Shown here piece after piece: positions 20,121 through 32,900 of a DNA stretch of 64,000 nt. The stretch lies in contig JASXTE010000012.1 in the NCBI GenBank assembly GCA_030280995.1, forward strand, positions 14,313,001 through 14,377,000, in the 5' to 3' direction. This stretch comes from Hemileia vastatrix. Its lineage: Eukaryota > Basidiomycota > Pucciniomycetes > Pucciniales > Zaghouaniaceae. The position numbers and the translations under genes were made by a program. A model generated the notes under the pieces. The model ran no database searches. It was given only the letters and a program-made list of their open reading frames with translations, and had not been told where the DNA came from. The number at the start of each line of letters is the position of its first letter. Positions within the stretch are counted from its first letter, which is position 1.

Positions 20121-21127
20121 AATTTAAAAGTTCTTTAGGTAGATCTAAAAAGTATGGGGACTTGTAATGTCACCAAATATTTAATATTCTTCTATAAATT
20201 TTTAATAAATAAATCTGATATGTCATTTTACCAAATAAAAGTAATGAGCCAATGACCTTGGGTTGTATAAAAGGTAATCATAACTCCATTGATTTGTTTC
20301 ATGGGGTTCCTCTAGCCTATACCTGTGGAAAGTCCCAAACTTAGTTTCTAGACTTGATCTGCATTTCGGCATGAGGAATTGTCATTACTTTAAAAGTAGT
20401 AGATTTGACATATCTTATTTATATATTAATTAATTTATGTAATTATATTAAATTTTGGTGACTTTCACCCTATACTTCAATAAAATGCAGGGGAGGGTAT
20501 TGCCAAATTTTTAAATATGACATGTGAAATTGATGACTCAGAAAAATTTGGTGGTACCCACCACCCCTTGTTTCAATAAAATTCAAGGGGAGGTCTTGCC
20601 AAATTTTCAAAAGAGATATACAATTTAAATGGCTTAGCAGTATTTAGATAAGTAAACTTATTGAATTGAAAGTAAAGATAGAAAAATGGTATTATATTTT
20701 CAAATTTTTGTCAAAAAAAAAGTATAAGCAAACTTATTGACTTGAATGTAAAGATGGAAAAATTGTATGACATTTTTGGAAATTCGTCAAAAAAAAGTAC
20801 TATATTCAAGACCTTTTATTAGTCGGAATATATGAAAATATTACCAAAAAGAAATCAAACAAAATTAATTTAACTAGAAAAACAATTTATCTATTGAAAA
20901 TTTCAAGAAATTTTTTAATGTCCCCATAAGATTGGCCATTTTTTACACATTCCATAATGAAATCTTTTTTTAAAGCTTTCTTGTTTTTCCAATTCAAAAG
21001 TAGCCATTTCTCTTTGAAATTGACGGTCATTTACTCTTTTCATCTGCTCTGTCTCAATTTTTTTTCTTCCAAATTTAAGGCTTGCTGATCTTTCCTTAGC
21101 ATATGATCAAACTTCATCTTCTCAAAT
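20121..21127. other. Non-coding part of the Harbinger-like element with short repeats
   Basis: No gene is seen. Two imperfect copies of a block AATAAAATGCAGGGGAGGG...TTGCCAAATTTT occur at about 20455-20515 and 20560-20615. The same block recurs three times in the other Harbinger-like element (about 38970-39210), which ties the two elements together. Around 20640-20810 there is a second pair of short direct repeats (AAACTTATTGA...GTAAAGATAGAAAAATGGTAT). Confidence 0.6.
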
Positions 21128-22194
21128 TCAAGGGCATTTTTTGCAATAGTTTATTTTTCTGAGAAAATTAAATAGAAATAAATAAATAAATAAGTTAATG
21201 AATAAGATATATAGTAAACAAATAATACTTATATCTTTTTTTTCAAAATAGTTCTCAAGGGAGCCAATTGAGCTTGTTGAAGTATTACCATGTTTCAAAA
21301 GATGGTTCAAGTTCATTGAAGTTGAGGGTCCTTTCTGAAGTTTGGAGTTTGAAAAAGAGGCTTCAGGAAGTTCATCTAAAGCAGCTTCTATAGACGGATT
21401 CACATTTCCAGAATTTAGATTATTTAATGGAGTTTGAGTTTGAGTAGGAGGAGTCTAGAAAGAAAGAGAAATTTAGAGAATAATTGAAGAAAAAATAAAA
21501 ATTAAACATAAATTTAAATTTTGGGGCTCTGAGGATTCAGATCTGCTACCATATAATTGTTCTTCTTGATAGTCGGGAACATCTTCTGCTGAACTATGGT
21601 TAAAAGGTGGAGGGGATTGATCTCCTTCAAGTGAAGGTGTGTTGGGAGGATTATAGGAAGTTTTGTATCCAGAGGGTATATCCTTAGTAGTATCGTGTAG
21701 AAACCAAGGGTTTACATCAACTCGGGAGCCATAAAGATTATCCATTTCCCCATAGAAAGGACACATGAAATTGAGCTTTTCGGAAACAGTAGTAATTTCA
21801 ATCTCCAAATCATCATCGTCAATACCAAAGCCAGTTTCATTTGCAGCATGATGAGACTTTTTATATTTTGATTGATAACTCTTAAATATCTCCTTCATTT
21901 GTTTAGGATTGGCATTTATTCACCCCCTTTTATTATTCCTTACCTCATTGGCCATCAATATGTAGCCATTAACCTTTGAAGAAGGTGGGCTTCCAATAGG
22001 AGTGGACTTTTTACATCCAAAACATGCATCATAATTTGATTTCATTTTAAGGAAGTTGATTATGATGAGATAGTCATCCTTTTTAGCTGACCTGAATTTG
22101 ATTTTTCAGGTGTTGGGCTTGCTTTACAAGGGGACTTTTGTGACAAAGCATATTTTTGATTTACATTTTGAGATTAGGAATATCTGGGAGGCAT
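21128..22194 (-). pseudogene. Myb/SANT-like Harbinger accessory protein, broken
   Basis: The minus-strand gene starts near MPPRYS (about 22194) and proceeds through KMKSNYDACFGCKKSTPIGS, NGYILMANEV, then KQMKEIFKSYQSKYKKSHH and ANETGFGI. This is the pattern of the trihelix/Myb-like second protein of PIF/Harbinger elements (an NPKQMKEIFKSYQ...TGFGI core followed by a CPFYGEMDNLYG block). An acidic and Pro/Ser-rich region follows, then likely an intron near 21450 and a final exon (NPSIEAALDELPEAS, 21403 downward). Stops after RYS, after SNSG-region codons and near 21910 break it. In known Harbingers this protein carries the transposase to the element ends. The motif match is moderate. Confidence 0.6.
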
Positions 22195-22390
22195 TATAAA
22201 TCTGGTACATAAAAAGAAAAGAGATTAAGAGGTAGAAGTAATAAGTAAAAAATAATGTAAACATACCTGGTCAAAATGTTGTAATAAAATGTTAAAAATG
22301 TTAGGAAGGGGTGTGTGCCGAGTATTAATGGGTAGGGAGCAAGGAAGTTTGGTGCGTCACATGTGACAGGGATGGGGTAAGAAAGGAAGG

Positions 22391-22408
22391 CATGTTGTGG
22401 ACAACATG
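22391..22408. repeat. 18-bp inverted repeat near the right end of the Harbinger-like element
   Basis: CATGTTGT GG ACAACATG, a perfect hairpin about 90 bp inside the right terminus and next to the right subterminal motifs. Confidence 0.6.
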
Positions 22409-22500
22409 TGGTTGTGAAAAAAATGGGAAAAAAGTGCTGATTTGGTTTGAAATCTGCACTTAAATTAGTTGCGAATTTGCCAGAACTGACACCCCCTAAT

Positions 22501-22788
22501 ATGTTTATAATTAATTAATTATTAATTTATCATTATGAAATACATTAAAATGCACCATAAATTATAGAATATAACATATATTATGCTTAATTTAAATGTA
22601 TAAATAATTTATATAATAATAAAATTAATATAACACTTATTTTACTTATATTTAATAAGATACTTATATAATTTAATGATGCAATATAATATTAATTTAT
22701 ATATATAAAATGCATAATTTTACACTCTTTTTCAGGTCCAATAAATTAACATAACATTTACTGGGCTCCTGGTACAGCCTGGATGACA
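22501..22788 (-). mobile_element. LTR-like element copy B, right part
   Basis: After the Harbinger-like element ends, sequence equivalent to copy A resumes (AAATGCACCATAAATTATAGAAT, then TTTACTGGGCTCCTGG and AGCCTGGATGACA). It ends at 22788. The flanking AAATC on the right could be its target duplication, but I could not find a convincing left partner. Confidence 0.65.
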
Positions 22789-24031
22789 AAATCCAAAAAG
22801 CCTTTTTTATTCCTCAACTCTTAAAAATTGAAGAAAACAATATTTTGAGATTGATAAAATCTTATCCTATGTTTATTTCAAATGTTTCAAATGAGCTAGG
22901 ATTGGTCAAAGACCATGAGATGGAAATCTCTTTAAGTTGTGATTTGGATAATATTCCTGGCAACTTGAAAAAGAAACCTTACCCAGCTTCTCCTGCAAAA
23001 AGAAAGACATTGAAGACAACATTAAAATTTTGTTAGAAATGGGTATTGTTAAAAAATTAGACACAACACCTTATTATTTTGTTCTTTCACCAGTTTTAAT
23101 CTCTTATGAAAAATATAAGGCAAGATTTTGTGGTGATTAAAGAGCTCTGATTACATTTACTGTAGATGATATTTACCCTCTACCAAAGATAGACTTATCC
23201 ATGCTACCCTAAAGGGTCCAAAATATATTTCCTGTCTAGACAAAAACAAAGGTTACCACAAGATTCCTGTGAAAAATAATTCTCAAAATTTCTGACTCAT
23301 AACCAGACACATGGGGATATATAAATATGTGAGAATTCTATTTGACCCGAAGAATGCCCCTACAGTCTTTCAAAAATTGATGGATAGTGTTTTCCATCAG
23401 GAAATGGTTGAAGCATGGCTTTTAGTTTACATTAATTACATCATAGTGTTTTCAAAAACATATGATGAGCATTTAAATCACCTGAGAAGTATATTTCAAA
23501 AAATGCATTAAATCAATATAACAATTGCATTAAAGAAATGTAAGTTTAGGTTTCAATCCTTGAAAGTACTTGGACATTTTGTATCTGGATTACAAATTTG
23601 TGTTGACCAGAATAAAGTGGTGGCAATAAAAAATATTAGTATACCTAAAAATTTGAAGGATGTTCAAATTTTTCTAGGTATGTGTGGATATTATTGGAAG
23701 TATATAAAAACTACCAATACATTGCAGCCCCTTTAACAACATTGATCAGAAAAAATGAGTCTTTCATTTGAAATAATGAAAGATCACATGCCTTTGATAA
23801 ATTATAGTACTGTTTAATGACAGCTCCAATATTGGGACTGCCAGTGTTTAACCTCCCATTTATCTTGTATACTGATGCAAGCTTTACAGGTTTAGGTACT
23901 TATTGAAAGAAAAAACAGATAATAAATGATAAATTATCTGATGTGGTTATCTGTTATATATCTAGATCCTTGAGAAAGACAGAATTAAGGTATGGTGCCA
24001 CCCAACTAGAATTTTTAGCCATTGTGTGTGT
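22789..24031 (+). pseudogene. Old gypsy retrotransposon pol, part 1 (Gypsy-3: RT to RNase H)
   Basis: A plus-strand pol fragment of another Ty3/gypsy lineage. Visible parts are EMGIVKKLDTTPYYFVLSPV, the RT core LDKNKGYHKIPV, the altered active site VYINYIIVFSKTYDEH (normally Y-x-DD), KKCKFRFQSLKVLGHFVSGL, FLGMCGYY, and the start of RNase H (LYTDASFTGLG) ending at LEFLAIVC. It has many stops and shifts. The 5' part (gag, protease) is missing; the fragment begins right after LTR-like copy B. It continues at 26414 and again at 35675, so two younger elements split it. Confidence 0.85.
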
Positions 24032-26413
24032 TGGTGTGGTCTCCCAAAATTGGCCGAGCCCTTTGTTGGTCTGTTTGGCATTGTTTTGATATGTCTTAAA
24101 TGGCATTGTTTAATAATTGGGTGTTTTTCTGGAATTATTCAGCAAATATCAAGATTTCAGGGATATTGGTACTACCATTGGATAGCCCCGGTTTTTCTCT
24201 ATATATTATGTCTTGATGACATTTTTCAGATTTTAAGTATTTAAGGGATTATTTCTCATTTTTCATTTAAAAGATAGCTTTTTAACTTTGTTTTTCATGT
24301 TTTACGGGCTAACCTTAAGTCTTAGGGTTAAGTGCTTTGTAGAATTAGAGTGAGCTAATTTTTCTCTATATTTCATGTCTCAAAGTTGTTATAGCCTAAT
24401 TATGTGTTTTAAAGGTTTTAGTAGTTGTAGTAGATTTTTCTAAGTATTTTGGGTATTTTTGGAGGTTTTCGGTGGTTTTCTGGTTTCAGGGTGTTCTGGC
24501 CGCCTCAGGCAGGCCTCCTGACATTAGGGGGACCACCTGACTTGGTGCTAGAAGGCTGGGAAGCATTTCTAGAGGGGTTTTATGCAATTTGGAGCTCAAG
24601 AAAGCCAATCTTGTTGGTGTGCATGGGCTTTTAAATAGTGGTCTGTGTGTACAAAGTAAATAAGACAGTTTGGGGCAACTTTAATTATCATACAACCATC
24701 TGGAGGTGATATCCTTGTTCCTCACTCAGTTTTCACTGTTTTTTGGCTACAATTGGCTGTGTTTGGTGCAAGGTGAGCTCTTCATTTAACTTAACTTGGC
24801 AACTGGTTTCTCTGGTATAGTCTTGCAAGCTATATCAAGTATTATTGCTGTCTCTGGTGTGGATTTGCAACCTACATCAAGTATTATTGCTTTCTCTGGT
24901 GTGAAAATTGGTCTAAATTTCAGTTCTTTTGTTTGGTAGTCTTTCTGGAGACTACTCTCTTGGCTTTTCATGCAGTAAAGTGTGTTGGAAAAGGGGCTTT
25001 AGCAAACAGGAACCAATTTACTGTAGCAGGTAAATCTCACTTTATTTTTCTAAAGGGACAGGGGATTTTCTCTCTGGGTTTTCTCCAACTCCCTTGGTCA
25101 AGGCCTATAGCTAGTACTATAGGATTGTCTACATTGGCAAGTCTTCTAGAAGAAGAAGAAGAAGAAGAGGAAGAAATAGAAAGGTGGAGAAGTAAAATAT
25201 AAAGGAGGGATCACAATAGTTAGTGATAAATGAAAATAAAATAATTAATAAAATAATTAAATTAAAAGACAGAGTTGAAATGACAATCTGTGAGGAATGA
25301 CACAACAGTGAGTATTGGTTTATTGTTAATTATTTAATCAAGTAAGTAAAGATCTTCTCTGCGTGTCAAACAAATTTTATTATTAATAAAATTAAAGCAA
25401 CCTTAGATTAATTATTGAGTATTGATATTAGATTTGTAATGCTAATAAAAATAAAAATAATTTATTGTAAGTATGTAAAATGTATGTAATGTAAGTGATA
25501 ATTAAAAGAGAGGTTTTCAAAGCCCTTTTTTAGGCAAGAGGACCATCTCGGACATTTTGATTGTATTTACAAGGAATCATAGTAATGTGAAAAAAACAAG
25601 TAATTTAATTTAATTGAAATGTATTAAATAAGGAAAAATGAAACAGTAAATTAGACCCATTAAAGAGGAAATATTTTCCCACCACAAAATCCCAAAACAA
25701 AAAAATTAAGATATTGAAAAACTACGTGAGTGTGAAACCTGAGAACTGTGAGTAAGAAAATCCAAAACAGGTATTACAAATAGATATAAAGGGTTTAATT
25801 AAAATAAATAAAACTATTTTCACACTAAAAGTTATGTAATCAATTTTAATTAGTTATACAGAGAAATCAATTAATTTTTTCAACCATATTAGTAATTTAA
25901 TAACTGATTTAATTGAAACAAGTAATTAATTTAATCATATTACTAATTTAAAGTGAGAATTTAAATATTTTTATATTAAATAATTGTTTTAAATTATTTA
26001 ATAATTATATTGACATGATTAAGGGTCAAGAAAGCCCCCAATATTTATGGATAATAATATATGATAAATTGTATTTAGTATATAAATTTTATTATATAAT
26101 TTTTAATTACATTATAATTTAAATATTATTAAACTTATAATGTAATAATTAATTTATTAATTTTTCAAAATATTAAATACATAAAAATGTGCCATGATTT
26201 TATAGAATATGATATTTTTTATGTAATAAAAATTTACTTAATAATAAAAATAATAATTATTATTATTTTTCTTATTCATAAAATACTTATATAATTTTAT
26301 TATTCAATAAAATATTCTATTGTAACTACTTAAAATGCATAATGTTATTCCCTTAAATGATCCCAATGAATTATTATACAATTTACTGGGCTCCTGAGAT
26401 AGCCTGGCTGACA
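24032..26413 (-). mobile_element. LTR-like element copy C, inserted in Gypsy-3
   Basis: It starts TGGTGTGGTCTCCC and ends GCCTGGCTGACA. GTGT is repeated on both sides, and removing the insert restores the Gypsy-3 RNase H frame exactly (LEFLAIVCVWPLERLHY), which fixes the boundaries. The right 1.27 kb matches copies A, B and D (TCTTCTAGAAGAAG, GGCAAGAGGACC block, TTTACTGGGCTCCTGAG). The left ~1.1 kb is not shared with A or D; it includes a 49-bp direct repeat at about 24805-24900. There is no believable ORF. Confidence 0.75.
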
Positions 26414-27333
26414 GTGTGGCCCCTGGAGAGACTTCATTACTTTCTGGAAGACCAGAAGTTTAAATTAATAACAGATTTCAGTTCAGTAAAATGATTACTA
26501 AACATAAAAACACCTAATAGACACATTTTTAGATGGCAACTAGCTGTACAAGAGTACAAAGGCAGAATGAAAATTACTCACAGAGAAGGAGCATTGCATT
26601 TTAATGTGGATTTATTATTTAGAAGTCCTTTGCCAAATGATAATTACAACCCAGCTTATGTTCCTGAAAATGAGGTAATACATATATTTGTGATTTACAT
26701 AGTTGATTTAGGGGAATAATTTATGCAAACAATATTAGAAAATTATTTGTCTGATAAAGATTTGTCCAAATTATCAACCATGTTAAATGATCCAACAAAT
26801 GCCTCTATGAGTGCATTAATTAAAGCTTTACCTCCAAAATATAAAAATTCATTGGAAAAAGGATAAACTGTCAATTGAAGATGGATACATATATTACAGG
26901 AAAAGTCTAATTAATGTAATATTTATACCACCCTCTATGAAAGAGTAAATTTTAAGTGCTTGTCATGATAACATCTTAGCTGGTCATTTTGATTTTAACA
27001 AAACATTAACTAGAGTTAAAAAAACAGCTTGGTGGATAAAAATGAAAGAAGATTTACAAAAATACATTGACACATGTGACTCTTGCCAAAAATCTAAAAT
27101 ATTAACTTGGAAGAGAGCTGTGTTGTTACAAAAAATAGATCAGCCAAAGTCTCCATGGGAAATTATAAGCATGGACTTTGTAACTGGCTTGCAATTAGAA
27201 GGAAAAGAAAGTTTCAATTATTTCTGGGTAATTTCGGATAGACTAACAAAAATTTGTAAGTTAATTCCTACCCATAAAGAGGTATCTGCAAAAAATTTGG
27301 CATTAATATGGTGGACTCAAATGATGAATATTA
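26414..27333 (+). pseudogene. Gypsy-3 pol, part 2 (RNase H to integrase)
   Basis: The frame resumes with WPLERLHYFLEDQKFKLITD, FRWQLAVQEYKGRMKITHRE and, after several stops, the integrase zinc region (CHDN-LAGHFDFNKTLTRVK... with C-x2-C in CDSCQKSKI) and IISMDFVTGLQ with the first catalytic Asp. It ends at MMNIM where Gypsy-2 inserted (target TATTA). Confidence 0.85.
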
Positions 27334-28047
27334 TGTCACCGGACAACCTATGCACAAGGTCAAGGGTGTTCCTGGAAGTGAGATGGAGAGAGTATTTTTA
27401 GAAACTTCTTTGAAGCACAGAGGAAATGTTCAAGGAAGTGATTCGAAGATGACTCAAATGAAGAGCTACTGCTTTGAGATATGCTCGATAAGAATTCTAA
27501 TACAATTTAAAGGTAATATTAATATTCTTAAGATCTCACAAAGGGTTGGAAAACTCAATAATCAAAGATTTAAGTTTTAGAAATGATTACTGAGAAAAAT
27601 AAGGAAATGTACAATAATAATGATTTAACCTGAAGCTTTACCACTTTTAACTATATATACGTTTTTTATAATTTAATTCTAAAGAAATATCGAACCAAAA
27701 TCCAACCCCTTTTATATGCATTACTCCTCCTTGCATTGACCTCATATCCATCCATCATTCTGACCACCACAGACCACCAAAAATACACCCATTACACCTG
27801 GACCCTCCTCACTAACATCCGTTAACCCTTTAATCCTCCACTAACCATCCCATCCATGCTCACTATCCTTTTTAGTAACCCACCAATACTTAATAAACCT
27901 TTTGAGGAATATTACATTAACTATTACGCTGTGCATTGCTTATCAAAGAAAAGACTAAGCACACTATTGAGAGATTGACTAATTTAGACCTCTGTATTAT
28001 TGATTTAATGAGCTGCTTTTGCCTTGAGTTTCACGTGTCGCATGACA
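27334..28047 (-). repeat. Gypsy-2 left LTR (714 bp, internal deletion)
   Basis: It begins TGTCACCGGACAACC and ends TCGCATGACA. Relative to the right LTR it lacks about 98 bp after GACTAATTTAGA (near 27985). The missing piece lies between short TTTAGA repeats, which suggests a slippage-type deletion. Confidence 0.9.
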
Positions 28048-28057
28048 GATTCCCGGG

Positions 28058-29111
28058 TATAAAACACGAGCTCCGTTGAGCATGAGACATATTCTTCCCA
28101 CACTACTCTCTCTGACTCCTTCATTTATTAATTATTATTTTTTCTTGTATTATTTTGAACTGCCCTACTTCAACTTCCACACCTCCACACCCCAAAGTGG
28201 ATGGTGGAATTGTTACATGGCAATATTCCCAAGCATGCACGGCCTGAGAGTCAATGGAGTACTTTTGTGTTGAAGGCATGGCCACACGAGGTCCTCGCCA
28301 GAAATGCAAGTTTTGCTGCTGGAGACAGGTGACGTGTGATGCTCTCTCAAAAAATGAGGACATCAAGCAAAGATTTACCAAGACTAAGTACTGGGTAATC
28401 CTGAAGACCAAAGAGGTGGTGGAAGACATTTGGGACGTGTCGGTCAGGGACAATCGTTTGGTGGAAGAAGTTGAGGAAGAGGTCAAGTAAACCGTGACGA
28501 CTTGGGTAACCCAGGCCACAGGTAGAAAACAAGGGGTGGAGAAGGAGGTGGATGAACTGGTTGAAGAGGATGAGGATGAAGTTCCCATCTCAAATCAGAC
28601 TCCGAAGAAGCAGCAAATGATCATCGAAGATGATGAAGAGGAGAAGGAAGTGACAGTAGAGGTCACCCCGAGGCTATTTTTAGAGCCTGACCCGGTTTTT
28701 GAAGTTAGTCTGCCTTTTCTTGTTTCAAGATTCTGTTACTGATGACTGTATGTTTTTTAGAATTCAGATGTAATCGCCGAAGCTTCAATTGTGGAGGCTG
28801 CGCCATTGCTGCCAATTGAGGCAACTCAACTGGCTGTTGATTTGAGGGAGGATAACGAGGAAACCCTTGACCAGGTATGGTCAAAGAAACCTCTGCAGGG
28901 TTGACGAGTTCGATTCATTGATAATTTAAGTGATGAGAATGACAAGATTGTCAATGTGGCCTCCTTTGATGTGGAAAAAGAATTACTGGAGGTTGGAGAA
29001 GTGGTACCGGTAGGAGAGGAGGAGGTATTTGAAAAATGCAGGAAGGAAATAAGGGTGGTATTGGAAAAAATGAAGAAATTGGTCTGGGAGAAAATACAGG
29101 AGAAAATTTGA
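28058..29111 (+). pseudogene. Broken copy of the antisense Cys-rich gene in Gypsy-2
   Basis: TATAAAA at 28058-28064 is conserved. The homologous start codon is TTG instead of ATG (about 28155). The Cys cluster is partly lost (one Cys codon is TGA before ESMEYFCVEG), but CKFCCWRQVTCD is kept. An in-frame TAA (28488-28490) interrupts the acidic middle (VDELVEEDEDEV), and the intron donor is GTTAGT rather than GTAAGT (about 28705). The C-terminal block VPVGEEEVFEKCRKEIRVVL (28999-29070) is nearly identical to Gypsy-1. The shared layout shows that the gene was present in the common ancestor of both copies. Confidence 0.75.
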
Positions 29112-29976
29112 AATTGAAAGAGAAAAAAGAAAAAATAGAAAGCAATTTGTGTATTTATTTTATTTTGTTGTTTTAATTGAAATTTTAATATATATTTTAT
29201 AAGATTTTAAAAAGAAAATAAAAAGAAAGAAAAAAAATATTTGAATAAAATTTTTGTTTTAAATTTTGAAAGAAGAAAAGAAAAAATATTTAACTGAGAA
29301 CTTTTTTAGTTTAACTTTTGAAAAGGAAAAAAAAATTAAGTAAGAAAAAAAATATAGTTGATTGAAACAATTTTGTTTGAAATGAAAATTTAATGAGAGA
29401 AAAATTTGTTATTTGTGAAAGTTTATTCATTGAAGTTTTGAGGAATTTCAGTTATTTGAAAAGAAAGAAAAAAAAATAGTTTTGAAAAAAGAATTTGAAA
29501 GAAGGAAGTAATTTGTTCAAATAATTTTAAAAGAGAGATTTAAAGGTTGAAGTGAAGTTTGAGAAAGATGGTGGTATTGAGTTTGTGAAAAATTTTGATA
29601 GTTTGAAGAAAAAGAAATAGGGGAAAGAAGAAAATTTTGAAAGGAGAAAAGAAAGAAAATTAAAGGAATTATTTATTTTTTAAGATTTTATTTTAATGAA
29701 TTTTAAGACTTTATTTTTATTATTTTATTTTATTTTATTTATTTAATTTCAACTTTTTAATTTAATTTAATCTTATTTTAGTTTATTTTATTTTATTTAT
29801 TTAGTTTATTTATTTATTTTTAAAGAAGGTTGAAAAAGCTTTTGAAAAGAAGAAAGAAGAAAACAGAAAACAGAGTAAGGATTTTTAGAAGAGAAGAAGT
29901 TTTACAATTTTAAGAAAAGAAAAGAAAAGAGAAAGAGAAGAAAAAAGAGAAGAAAAGAGAAAAACAAAAGAGAGTT
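29112..29976. other. Low-complexity spacer inside Gypsy-2
   Basis: Purine-rich GAAAGAAAA tracts and TTTATTTTATT runs, matching in position and character the 5952-6922 spacer of Gypsy-1. No gene is seen. Confidence 0.7.
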
Positions 29977-32900
29977 CTAAGGTTTTGGTTTTAAAGGATA
30001 TTTAAGATGAAATAAGTTTAGGAGTTCAGGGGCGTTAGAAACTTTGATGGCTGGTTCCCAGGATGTTTTGTCTGAGTCATCGAGGAAGCCTTCCCATTCC
30101 ACAAGGTATTGAAGTTTCCCCTTGGGCATTCTTGAATCAAGGATACAGCTTACTTCCCACTCTAGATGGTCTTCTACATTGACCGGTTCCGGAGGAGGTT
30201 GGTTCCTGCCCGGCTATGTTTCTTGAGCCAGTTCCAGGAGAGATACATGAAAAACAGGGCAAATAGCCTGCAATTTAGGAGGTAGCTTGAGTCAAAATGC
30301 AGTTTTAGAGACTTCGCAGTCGATTTCAAATGGTCCCAAGCGTTTTTTGGCCAGTTTCTTTGATGGTCAAGTTTTTCCAATGTTTCTTGCGTCGAGCCAT
30401 ACTTTGTCGCCTGGTTTGAAGGAAGGAGCAGATTGTTGATGTTTGTCAGCTTGTTCCTTGTACCTTCAAATTGCTAATTCCAAGTTTTATTTAAGTTCTT
30501 CTTGGAGTCGTAATATGGTTTGAAGATAATGTTCCACAGGATGACTAGCTCCTACATAGATTGGTTTGAATCGAAGATGTCTTCCATAAAAAGTTTCAAA
30601 GGGAGATTTTCATGTTGAAGAATGAGTTGAGTTATTATAAGCAAATTTGGCCAATGGTAACCATGTGGTCCAATTGTCTTGTTGGTAACTGAAATACATT
30701 CAAAGGTATTGTTTGAGGATTTGGTTGAACCTTTCCGTTTGCCTATTGGTTTCAGGATGATAGGCCATGGAGAGATTCCTCGTGATATTGAGTTGTTAAC
30801 ACAATTGAGTCCAGAATGTGGATACAAACAATGAGCCTCTATCTGAAATAATATCATTAGGTAAGCCATGTTTGGAAAATACATATTCTAGAAACAATTT
30901 TGACAAATCTTCTGCTGTAGCAGTAGTAGTGGTTTTAATGAAAATAGACATTTTTGAAAATCTATTTAATATTACTAATATAGCATCAAAATTATTAGAA
31001 AGAGGAAGTTGAGAAATAAAATCCATCAATAAATATTCCCAAGGTTTAGAGGGAATAGGAAGTGGTTGAAGCAACCCATGCTTCCTGTGATGGGGAGCCA
31101 TATTCCTATTACATTCGTAACAAGATCTTATATAGGCTTTGATTTCTCTGGTCATTCCTGGCCAGAAGAAGTCACTCGCTATTAACTGGTAGGTTTTATC
31201 AACCCCAAAATGACCAGCTAATGGAGAATCATGTTGACTGTTGAAAATCCATAATTTTTTTTCATTTTTGTTGGGTATGACTACTCTACCTTTGAAAAAA
31301 AATAGACCTGATTCAATACTAAATCTTTTGGCCCCTTGCTTTGAGAGTATTTTTTCTTTTAACCCTATACAATAATTGTCCTTTGACTGAGCTTCAAGGA
31401 TGTTGGATAGTGGATTTTGAAACGATTGAATTGTCTTTGAATTAAGTTGATGAGTCGTTAACATTTATTTGAAGATTGATTTCACATTTGCTGGGTTCTT
31501 GTCAGCAAATGGGTCCCCCGCTGTGGGTAAACGTTTTCCTGACGTGACAGGATATCTGGGACAATACAGTTCTTACCTGGACAATAGGATATAGAAAAAG
31601 GAAATTCAGACAGAAATTCAGCCCACCTAGCTTGAAGCCTGGTTAACACTTTGGAAGACATAAAGTATTTTAAAGCATTATGGTCAGTTAGGATCTGGAA
31701 AGGACTATCTAGGCTGAGAAGAAAAGAGCGCCATTTTTTAAGACAATGAATAATAGCTCAAAGCTCTTTGTCATGAATTTCATAATTTAATTCTGCCACA
31801 ATGAGTTTGCGTGACTCAAAAGCAACAATATGAAACAATTTTGTTTCAGAATTGAATTGAGAAATGACTGTGATAGCATAATTTCTAGCATCTGTCTTGA
31901 CTATTGTCAATGCAGAAGGATCAAAGTGTCTAAGAATTGGAGCTTTGGTGAACGCAGTCTTCAATGATTCAAATTCCTTTTGTGATGCAGAAGTAAAAAT
32001 AAAAGGAATATATTTTCTAAGAAGAGAAGTAAGGTTGGAAATAGTTTTAGAGTAATCTTTAATAAATCTTCTATAGAAATCAGCAAAACCCAAAAATCCT
32101 TGGAGGGTTTTAACGGTTTTGGGCTCAGGCCATTCCAGGACTTTTTGGACCTTTTTATTGTCCATGAATAAACCATCAGTAGCAATGTAAACCCCAAAAA
32201 ATCAATAAATTTGAGATGGAATTCACATTTATTGTGCTTGGCATAGAGACCTTGATCTCAAAGGCGATTTAGAATCTGTCAAACATGATGAATATGTTCA
32301 TCTAGTGCTTTGAGATAATTAAAATATCGTCTAAGTAGACAACAACAAATTGTTCTACAACATCTTGAAAGATGTCATCAACAAAAGTTTGAAAAGTAGA
32401 TGGTTTGTTACATAATCCAAAAGGCATGACTAAATATTCAAAACTACCAAATCTAGTGCGCATTTCAGTCAGTAGTTCATGACTTTCTGCAATGCAAATA
32501 AGATTATAAGCTCCTCTAAGATCAATTTTAGAAAAGAAATTAGCACCATTAAAAAGGGTAAGAAGCAATGACATAGGAGGAACAGGATATGCATTCTTCT
32601 TTGTGACTGTGTTGAGCTTTCTATAGTCAACACATAACCTAAGGCTACCATCTTTTTTTGTTTACAAAAAGAACAGGGGAGCCGGTTGGAGATTTACTAG
32701 CTGTGATAACACCTTTGGCTACATTCTCTGAAATGTAGTCTAGAAGAACTTGAGATTTGTCCTTTGACAAAGAATAGACAAGACCTGCCAGAGGTACTGG
32801 ACCTTAACTCTATTTGATGGTCGTAGGGTCAATGAGGTGGTAACTTATTGGCCTTGTGGATTGAGAAAACATCAAGGAAATTGTGATAGATTTCCATTAG

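Larger units (their letters stand above)
15356..22497. mobile_element. Harbinger-like DNA transposon, 7.1 kb, with transposase, Tet-like and Myb-like relics
   Basis: The ends are inverted repeats AGGGGGTGTCAGTT(T/C)TGG, flanked by AAT on both sides (15353-15355 and 22498-22500). It sits inside LTR-like copy B, which resumes on the far side. Inside, in order, are a plus-strand DDE_Tnp_4 transposase, a ~300-bp duplication, a C-rich/G-rich foldback, a plus-strand Tet-like 2OG-Fe(II) oxygenase relic, and a minus-strand Myb/SANT-like gene. Both ends carry repeated copies of an AAATCYGCACTT motif. All three genes are broken, so the copy is probably inactive. The shorter element at 36712-40223 is related internally and has similar TIRs. 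Confidence 0.85.

Noticed and set aside
22789..24031. Functional reverse transcriptase in Gypsy-3
   Set aside because: The Y-x-DD active site reads YINY, several stops and shifts are present, and the 5' half is missing.
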